NCBI RefSeq assembly: GCF_001659605.2
Contig: NC_035172.2
Span: forward strand, 17,175,051-17,239,050
Source of the DNA: Manihot esculenta
Taxonomy: Eukaryota; Streptophyta; Magnoliopsida; Malpighiales; Euphorbiaceae
Reading direction: 5' to 3'
DNA length: 64,000 bases
The notes beneath the pieces were generated by a model, which was given only the letters and a program-made list of their open reading frames with translations, was not told the DNA's origin and made no database searches. The position numbers and the translations under genes were made by a program. This document shows positions 57,034-64,000 of the stretch, piece by piece (within the stretch, counting starts at the first letter, position 1; the number at the start of each line of letters is the position of its first letter).

Positions 57034-58735
57034 CTACTTTTATTTTTTCATAACTATACAATTTTCTTTTATTAGTGCAAAAATCTTTTAGAAATTTCGC
57101 ATACGTGGGTATTTTCTTTATAGTTTCAAGAAGGGGTATGTTTACCTACACTTTGCGAAAAATCTCCAAAATATCTTTTTCTTCCCTTTTCCTTTTGGAT
57201 TGAGCAAGTCTTTTAAAAAAAAGAGGATGTATTACTTGAATTAGAGGATGTTGTGCTTCTGATTTTTGGGGCTGGTTCTCTGCTGGAATCTCCAATTCTA
57301 CTTCTGGCATCAGGTCTATCGCACTGCCTTGGGTAAGCCTCTTCGACTGACAGTTTTCAATTCTTTTTCACTTCGCAATGTAATTGCACTTGCATTCTAT
57401 TTTGGGTTTGGCACGGTTTGGGAGGACAGTTTCCCTTGAGATTTCAGCTTGCTCACTAATATGGCAAGTTCGCTCACTTGGTTCTCCAAATTTTGAATGC
57501 TCGACTTCGTTTCCTGTTGAAAAGTAAGAGTGCTATTAGCTAGAGATTGCACAATGTCTTCTAGAGACATACCTGATTTTGCAGCTTGATAATTGGCTTT
57601 TGGCTAAAAATTTTGCTGTTTATTCCTATAGCTAAGGTTTGGATGATCTCTCCACCCCAGATTGTACATATTTGAAAATGGATCATACTTCCTTTATCCA
57701 TTGAACCCTTCATGCATTTACCTGTTGCTCATCTTCCTAAAGGGTAGGACACATATCTATTGGATAGTCGACTTTTTTGCAAATGCCACAAGTCCGTACA
57801 TTATTTCATACAGCCAATCGTTGAATTGCAGTGGTAAGTTGTAAAATTTTAGAATCTAAAGATGCAATACTTACCTCATTCGCATTCCTAAAAATGTCCT
57901 CATCTTGGCCATACTGTCTAGAGTTGGCAGCCATTTTTAAGATTAAAATTTTACCCTCTTCAGGTTCCACTTTTGAAATGGCACATCCATTAGCAGCATC
58001 TATTATGCTCCTTTCTAATGGCAACAATCCTTTATAGAAGTGAAGATTGAGTTATTTTGTGGTGATTCCATATTTTGGACAGCCTGCAATCAATTTCTTA
58101 TAACGTTCTCAATATTCAAGGAGCGTTTCATTTTTTCTTTGTTTGATTTCACTTATTTCATTTCTTATAGATGAAACTTTAGTTGCTGGAAAAAATATTT
58201 CTAAAAACAAGTATCTAATTTGTGCCTAGATGGTGATTGATCCTGGAGGCAAATAGTAGAGCCAATCTTTAGCAGATTCAATCAAAGTAAAAGAAAAAAC
58301 TACTAACCTAATTTGTTCATCAGTTATCCCCTATGGTCTCATACTCGAATAAACCACATAAAATTCTTTCAGAATATGGGTCTTTATTCTCCAACCTTTG
58401 AAATTTTGGTAACATATGAATCATACTTGTTCGCAATTCTAGGAGTGCGTTCAACACTGGGTATGTGATGTAAAGAGGTTACTCTTCAACAGCAGTTGCA
58501 ACCATCGTTTCTCTTCTGTTGGGCTCAATTGGGTGTTCAGGTGATCTTGGAGATGTGGGTTCTTCGGTGTTCTTACGTAGAGGTGATTGGGCAGGCAGTT
58601 GAGAGGCTTTCGAATTGGCCTGCTTTTGTAACTTGGTTGCTTTTCTCAATATTTTGGCAATCTTCTCGATTTCTGGATCAAACTGGATTCTACTATTCTC
58701 AAACTTGATCATAAAAATAAAAAAAAAAATTATTA
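57034..58735 (-). pseudogene. gag: gag of element L (heavily decayed)
   Basis: The N-terminal frame (58784-58479) starts close to the primer site and contains SRIQFDPEIEKIAKILRKAT and a Ser/Pro-rich stretch; its first codons overlap the primer site, so the true start is probably the internal ATG near 58710. The core is broken into short frames (LPKFQRLENKDPY near 58400, ERSIIDAANG near 58010). The C-terminal part reads ILKMAANSRQYGQDEDIF and CGICKKVDYPIDMCPTL (zinc-knuckle-like, near 57770). Further stops up to protease. Confidence 0.7.
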
Positions 58736-58739
58736 AAGG

Positions 58740-58757
58740 TTTTCGATAACGGCGCCA
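58740..58757 (-). promoter_or_regulatory. Primer-binding site of element L (tRNA-Asp type)
   Basis: The minus strand reads TGGCGCCGTTATCGAAAA, 12 bases inside the 5' LTR end at 58770. The first ten bases match the tRNA-Asp complement seen at element H; the 3' half has diverged. Confidence 0.75.
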
Positions 58758-58769
58758 AAATTTAAGGCG

Positions 58770-60105
58770 TGTCGAATTCATCAATTTAAAATTGATTCTC
58801 CTTTTCTTGAATTAATAGATTGTGGAGATAGGGTTAATGAGTGTCGATCTTATAGAGACCTTAACTTTTTTTTAAATTAAATGACAAGTAAAATAAGAAA
58901 AATTATTTAAAATAAAAAGAGAGAAAAAGAAAATTGCCATCGGAGAAATTGATTTTAAGAAAAATTAAAGAAGAAATAAAATAATGCGATTGAAATGATG
59001 AAACAAATAATTAATTAAAAAGTTCAGTTGAAGGTAATCAAAGTTGAGAAGTTTGTAGTCGATTGTTGATTAAAAAGATTATTCATTTTATTGTCCATTG
59101 TTTGGTTATAGTGTTCAAACAAGCGAATTCCACCAATTCTTTCTTAAGATTAAATTAATCTGTTGTAGCATTTAAATTAATTCCTAGTTAATTAATAATC
59201 CTATTAACCGTATAGATTTAATTAATTTAACTGTTTTAAGAAGAGAAGAACCCAAACTTGATCAATAATAGTAAGCAAATTATTTAAATCAAATCAATTA
59301 ATTTCTTAACATAAATGAATATGACAATTGCTACTTATATTAATCCGATTAAATAATTACATATTTATTTGGGTTAATTAATAATATGTCGTCTTTTTAG
59401 AAAATTCAATAGATTTCTTGAATTCCTAAGAGGACAATAATGGAGGTAGTGTTGCTTGAAAATAGAAAAAAAAATTGAAAATAGAAATTAAGATGAACAG
59501 AAATTAAGAACAAAATCTCACAACTTAATTAAACCTCAACTTGATTAACCTTCAACTGAAAAAATATATTTAGCCTCTAAGGGTCATAACGAAATTATAA
59601 AAAATAAAAATAAAAGAAGAAGTAGAAGAAAAATTCGGTCAAAGAGGAATCGAAAGGAGAGTGTAGAGATGAGGAGAAGAGAGATGAGAGATGAGAGATG
59701 CATTTCTACTTCTAGGACAGTCTTCATATAGATTTCTCTCAAATAAAAAGATCATTATTCACAGTTAAAAAGAAAAAATAAAATAAATCTACTACTACTA
59801 TGATGACTCTTATCCTAATTCTGATCTGATTATATTTGCATCTATTTAAAACAGTTTTGAATTCTGTATAGCTGGCAAAATAGAAATCCTACAATATGTC
59901 TGTCGAGTTTGGATCACAGCCTTGGGCAAAACTATATCTTCCAGTCAGAAATAGCTATAAAACAGCTTCTTTTAGTTCATTTTCTCATTTTCAGCTTAAA
60001 GTCTGTCCAAAATCAAAATCCAAGTAAAAACCAATCTTTTATATCAAAATCATAGCAAAATCATAGAATTTAATATGAAAAAAGTGGTGAATTTTACATC
60101 TCATA
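58770..60105 (-). repeat. 5' LTR K of element L (about 1336 bp)
   Basis: The minus strand ends TTTAAATTGATGAATTCGACA at 58770 and matches LTR J across its length with many differences, consistent with great age. The right end is set by alignment to the J start (TGATGAG, here TTATGAG), so it is uncertain by a few bases. Confidence 0.78.
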
Positions 60106-60478
60106 ACCCATTAGAGCTATAAAAAGTCAAGGAGCTTGTCAGGGCTAAGAAAATGCTCAGAAACTCGTCAGGGTTGAAAAAATACATGGAAGCTCGCTAG
60201 GGCTGTAAAAATACTCGTAAACCCATTACGGCAGTAAAAGGCCAGGAAGCCCATCACGGCTGTAAAAAGGCAGGGATCTCGCAAATGCTAGAGAATGGCC
60301 AGAAGCTCGTCAGGGCTAGTTGGAGAAAGAAAATGCTTGGAAATATCCTAGGACTGAAAAATGCCTAGAAAGTCGATAAGGCTAAAAAGATTAAGGGGCT
60401 CGTTAGGGCTAGAAGATGCCGAGATGATCCCCAGGGCTAAAGAGAGTTCGGAAACGTGTCAAGGCATTACTATATCAC
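60106..60478 (+). repeat. Degenerate tandem repeat, ~29-bp unit, about 12 copies
   Basis: The unit is roughly AGCTCGTCAGGGCTGAAAAAATGC..GA, repeated with substitutions and small indels from just right of LTR K to about 60478. No coding potential. It is probably target DNA into which element L inserted, or the downstream part of an older element. Confidence 0.7.
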
Positions 60479-60757
60479 TCAGATCAAGTTTTACCAAACA
60501 AGATCTTGGACCTGACTAGTTGGCAGGGCAAATAAGAAGAAAGCAAGGATATCATACGTTCAGCCCGCATAAACAAGTCACATTACTCAGATCATGAAGA
60601 CAAGTGTTACCTTCCAATATAAAGAATCGACGATCAGCAGGAGGACCTCTAATACTACATGAGACTCACCCAAAGTAGGCAGTAAGCTGCCATCATAAGA
60701 TAAGGTCAAGTAGCAAGATTCTAATAAACCTACACAAGGTCCCACCCATAGAAAAGA
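60479..60757. other. Unassigned sequence left of element D
   Basis: About 280 bp with no long open frame, repeat boundary or recognisable motif. Two 'CTCAGATCA' pieces occur (near 60478 and 60586). Confidence 0.35.
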
Positions 60758-63017
60758 TGTAACGACCCGAAAATCGGACCGCTACCGGCACTAGGATCCG
60801 GGTCGACTTAAGGCCGCCAGGACCCGTAGCAAGCCAAACATACATCCTGAAAACCTGTTTAATCCCATACATGATCAACAATCATACATAAAAATTAAAA
60901 CTTTTCTTTCATACATTCTATCATGCGCCAAACTCAACCTGTGCATGCACTGAACATAACCATAATCATAAACTTGACCCCTCTGTGGGATCTCATCAAT
61001 GCCCCAATGGGCGATATACATGTGTTGAGTTGGCTAAGCATCTATATCATAAAACATCTAAGATCATGTATTTAAAAGGGATAACACATCCATATGGTCA
61101 AGCACAGCCTCTAATCCTCAATATCAATATACATATCATGACTATACAACTTTACATTTATCTTACAATTTATCATGTCCACTATCTATCTATTACAAAC
61201 ATGAGACTTTACTCTTCTTGACTTCTCTGTCTAGCCCGTACCTACAATCCTGGGGGATTAGGGAGAGGGGTGAGCTACTAGAGCCCAGTGAGCAGAATAG
61301 TGAAATCATATATTTAAAAGTCTCATGTCATTATGTAATGCAACACATCACAACAAATCACATCTCGGATGGTATTGTCACCAATAGTCCTCTACATAGT
61401 CCAACTGTGCCGGGACGTAGAATGGGTACAACCGGTCTTTCTCTTATCATACATATCATAACATACCAATGTGCCAGGGACGTAGAATGGGTACAACCTG
61501 GACTTCCATACCATATCATGCCGTAACATCATCATGCCATATGAGGACTAAAGGATCATTCAATAACCAATCCACATCAACATCATAAATGCAATGCAAC
61601 ATATTCGTGAATACTAATGCAAACAACCTACTATATCTCATGGCATTCATGATGCATGGATCATGCTCAAAATTCATATTTCATTTATTTTAAAACTTAA
61701 GGTTTATTCCACTCACCTCTGGCTAGCTCTGACAAACTCTGTAGCAGCTGGCTCACTGCTGGGGTCCTCGGTTCCTCGGGTCCGAACCTACACAGGTGGA
61801 CTCCAATGAGGGACCAAACATACATAAACATAACTCTAATATACTCCCCAAAAACCCCCTAAAACATCATAAAACAACTACATAAAAACATGCAAGAAAT
61901 GGCTGGACAGGGCACTTTCGGCGGCAGGTTCGGCGGCCGAAAGTCGCTCAAGAGCCGAAAGTCAGGCAGGTTCGGCAGCACCTTCGGCGGCCGAAACTCC
62001 CAGACAGAGGCGAAACTCATGCATGTTCGGCGGCACCTTCGGCGGCCGAAAGTCCCAGACAGAGACGAAAGTCTCCTTTCGGGGGCAACTTCGGCAGCCG
62101 AAAGGCCTGCCTCCCCAGCCATGTTCGGCGGCCGAAAGTGCCTTCGGCTGCCGAACCTGGTTTCTGCCAAAGGGTAGAAACTTGGCTCCTTTATGCACAT
62201 TTGCCTCCAAAACTAACCAATCATGCATAAACTTGTTCTAAACATACATACACATCATACATCACACCTAGGGGTCTCAAACTATCAAATACCCCAACTA
62301 CAACACTTCAAACATGCCACATTGTTCAAAAACATAACATTTGCTTAAAAACTCATACAACCCTATACATGCCATTCTACCCCATAAAACAACTTAAAAC
62401 TTACTTAAAACATCCAATGAGCTTAAGATCGGCTCTTACCTCTTGAAGATAGAGAGAGAGATGACCTAAACTCGGAGATCCAAGCAAAAGAGCTCCTGAG
62501 TTCCCAAAGCTCCAAAACTTGTCTTAAATGCTCAAAACTTGCAATGAGAGGTGAAAACTCAAGAAAAATGGAGGAGATTTGGAGAAAAAACACAAGATCT
62601 GGGGAGAGGGAGGTCGGAAGCTAGCTATGGCCGAAAATGGGAGAAAGCTCGCCCATTTCGGCTAAGTGACCTTTTTATAGTGGCTGGCCAGGCCACGTTC
62701 GGGGGCCGAAAGTGCCTCCGCATGCATGCCATGTTCGGCGGCCGAACCTGGGCTTCCCTCACTTATGCCTTCGGGGGCCTAAAGCACTCCCGAAGTGCAT
62801 GCATGTTCGGCGGCCGAACTTTGAGTTTCGGCGGCCGAACCTGAGTTTCCTCCAAGGGTGTTTTTATTCAAAAACTCATTAAATTTTCATACTTAAAACC
62901 ATGAAATACCTTAAAACATTTTATGAAAACATGTTTCTACCCTACTAGAGGCTTCCGACATCCGAGATTCCACCGGACGGTAGGAATTCCGATACCGGAG
63001 TCTAGCCGGGTATTACA
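60758..63017 (-). repeat. 3' LTR of element D (2260 bp)
   Basis: Minus strand TGTAATACCCGGCTAGAC ... GGTCGTTACA. Palindrome clusters at about 61915-62160 and 62695-62845; minus-strand TATA (CACTATAAAAAGG) near 62671-62682. The tandem repeat (GCCGGGACGTAGAATGGGTA core) has two units at 61405-61505. Confidence 0.92.
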
Positions 63018-63033
63018 TTCTCCCCCCCTTAAG
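63018..63033 (-). promoter_or_regulatory. Polypurine tract of element D
   Basis: The minus strand reads CTTAAGGGGGGGAGAA just before the LTR start TGTAATACC. Confidence 0.8.
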
Positions 63034-63128
63034 AACATTCGTCCCCGAATGTACCTCAACTAGCACACATAGCATGACATAAAACATAACATACATACAT
63101 AGCACATAAAACTCACAGGGAACTAACC

Positions 63129-64000
63129 TCAGAAAAGATAAGGGTATTGCTGGAGCATGGACTCCCGTGTCTCCCAAGTGCATTCTTCCAAGTTGTGGTG
63201 GTTCCACAGGACTTTCACCATTGGGATTTCCTTGTTCCTTAACTTTCTGATCTGGGTGTCTATGATCCGAACTGGCTGTTCGACATAGGTGAGATCCTCT
63301 TGGACCTCCACATCAGGCTCACTAAGAACCTTGCTCGGATCTGACACAAATTTCCTCAACATGGAAACATGGAAAACCGGATGGATTCTTTCCATTGAAG
63401 CAGGTAAATCCAGCTTGTACGACACATTCCCAATCTTTTGCAAGATTTCAAAGGGTCCAATGTATCGTGGGGCTAGTTTACCTTTCTTCCCGAAGCGAAC
63501 CACTCCCTTCATTGGAGACACCTTGAGCAATACCAGATCCCCCTCCTGAAACTCTAACTGTCTCCTGCGGACGTCTGCATAGCTTTTCTGTCTGCTGGCA
63601 GCAGTCTTGATTCTCTCTCTGATTATGGGTACCACCCTGCTGGTGATCTCCACTAGCTCAGGCCCTGCCAAGGCCTTTTCTCCAACTTCCTCCCAGCAAA
63701 CAAGTGATCTGCACTTCCTTCCGTACAAAGCTTCATATGGAGCCATCCCGATGCTAGCATGATGGCTGTTGTTGTAGGCAAACTCCACCAAAGGTAGATG
63801 CTGCCTCCAAGAACCGCCAAAGTCCAGCACACACATTCTGAGCATATCTTCGATAGTCTGGATGGTCCTTTCTAACTGTCCATCAGTCTGGGGGTGGAAG
63901 GCAGTACTGAAATCCAACCTAGTACCCATGGCATTCTGCAGACTCCGCCAAAACCTGGAGGTGAACTGGGGCCCTCTATCAGACACTATCGAAACAGGAA
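63129..64000 (-). CDS. pol: pol C-terminus of element D: integrase core end and chromodomain (partial)
   Basis: An open frame enters from the right edge and runs to the natural stop at 63129. It begins within the integrase core ([14 protein letters not shown], the second catalytic Asp; [16 protein letters not shown], the catalytic Glu), continues through the integrase C-terminal domain ([20 protein letters not shown]) and ends with an intact chromodomain ([14 protein letters not shown]...[16 protein letters not shown]) and QQYPYLF. Unlike C, the chromodomain Trp is kept. The part seen has no stop or frameshift, so this is the only Tekay copy here whose visible coding region is clean. Whether the full polyprotein is open cannot be judged. 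Confidence 0.93.
   Translation of the reverse strand, partial: PVSIVSDRGPQFTSRFWRSLQNAMGTRLDFSTAFHPQTDGQLERTIQTIEDMLRMCVLDFGGSWRQHLPLVEFAYNNSHHASIGMAPYEALYGRKCRSLVCWEEVGEKALAGPELVEITSRVVPIIRERIKTAASRQKSYADVRRRQLEFQEGDLVLLKVSPMKGVVRFGKKGKLAPRYIGPFEILQKIGNVSYKLDLPASMERIHPVFHVSMLRKFVSDPSKVLSEPDVEVQEDLTYVEQPVRIIDTQIRKLRNKEIPMVKVLWNHHNLEECTWETRESMLQQYPYLF

Larger units (their letters stand above)
35871..60105 (-). mobile_element. Element L: old Athila-type retrotransposon with three nested insertions
   Basis: Reading right to left: 5' LTR K (58770-60105), primer site, gag, protease, RT-RNase H, [Tekay C], integrase N-terminal part and core, [solo LTR M], integrase C-terminus, env-position ORF, 3' UTR, 3' LTR J (to 38611, holding the copia LTR). 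Its outer 3' LTR edge is cut at 35870. Its LTR family differs from that of Athila-1 and H. Coding regions are broken by many stops and frameshifts. Confidence 0.83.
60758..64000 (-). mobile_element. Element D: Tekay-type chromovirus, running off the window
   Basis: 3' LTR, polypurine tract and the C-terminal third of pol are inside the window; the rest is to the right. The pol sequence is closest to that of C. The target copy on the left would be AAAGA (60753-60757); the partner is outside. Confidence 0.93.

Noticed and set aside
1..64000. Host protein-coding gene, rRNA or organellar DNA insertion
   Set aside because: I looked for exon-like conserved domains and rRNA or plastid motifs and found none outside transposon sequence. 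A computed search could still find short exons or very old fragments.

Overview
This is plant nuclear DNA from a repeat-dense, probably pericentromeric or otherwise heterochromatic, region of a flowering plant (most likely a eudicot; species not determinable from the sequence alone). Nearly all of the 64 kb is nested LTR retrotransposons in various states of decay. I see no ordinary host gene, tRNA, rRNA or CRISPR array.

Two Ty3/gypsy lineages dominate. (1) Chromoviruses of the Tekay/Del type: LTRs of about 2.2-2.4 kb (TGTAATACCC...GTTACA), an initiator-Met tRNA primer-binding site, gag with zinc knuckles, then PR-RT-RNaseH-IN and a C-terminal chromodomain. There are five: A (1-5333, +, internally deleted), solo LTR E (17835-20192, +), B (21171-30861, -, full length), C (44785-54806, -, full length) and D (60758 to beyond the window, -). 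(2) Athila/Tat-type elements: LTRs of about 1.3-1.7 kb beginning TGAT, a tRNA-Asp-type primer-binding site, gag-PR-RT-RNaseH-IN and an extra 'env-position' ORF before the 3' LTR. They are Athila-1 (9073-30973, -), H (30974-34947, +, 5' part only), L (about 35871-60105, -) and solo or partial LTRs N, F, M and I. A Ty1/copia-type solo LTR (36020-37446) sits in the 3' LTR of L.

Layout. 1-5333: decayed Tekay A, its gag split by a three-armed inverted-repeat element. 5334-9072: a decayed 'putative gypsy-type transposon' gene (Transposase_28-like), split by solo LTR N, followed by tandem repeats. 9073-30973: Athila-1, interrupted by a second copy of the inverted-repeat element, by solo LTR F (itself holding solo LTR E) and by full-length Tekay B. 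30974-35870: the 5' part of Athila H, fused to an inverted partial LTR, I. 35871-60105: Athila L, interrupted by the copia LTR, solo LTR M and full-length Tekay C. 60106-60757: tandem repeats and unassigned sequence. 60758-64000: Tekay D running off the window.

Insertion order can be read from target-site duplications visible in the sequence: ACCAC for B, TAGGT for C, TTTCT for E, CTATG for F, GTAAC for N, GAAAA for the copia LTR, and CTCTA/GTCTA for M. B and C have nearly identical LTR pairs and are the youngest. Their coding regions are nonetheless closed by a few stops, most of them readable as C-to-T changes.

The least familiar items are: the 290-bp arm family arranged in inverted triplets, which carries a tRNA-like B box and a terminal stem-loop; the palindrome TTCGGCGGCCGAA clustered twice in every Tekay LTR; a GTTTGCCCA/TGGGCAAAC palindrome spread through coding and non-coding parts of the Athila family; and subfamily-specific tandem repeats at one fixed place in the Tekay LTRs.
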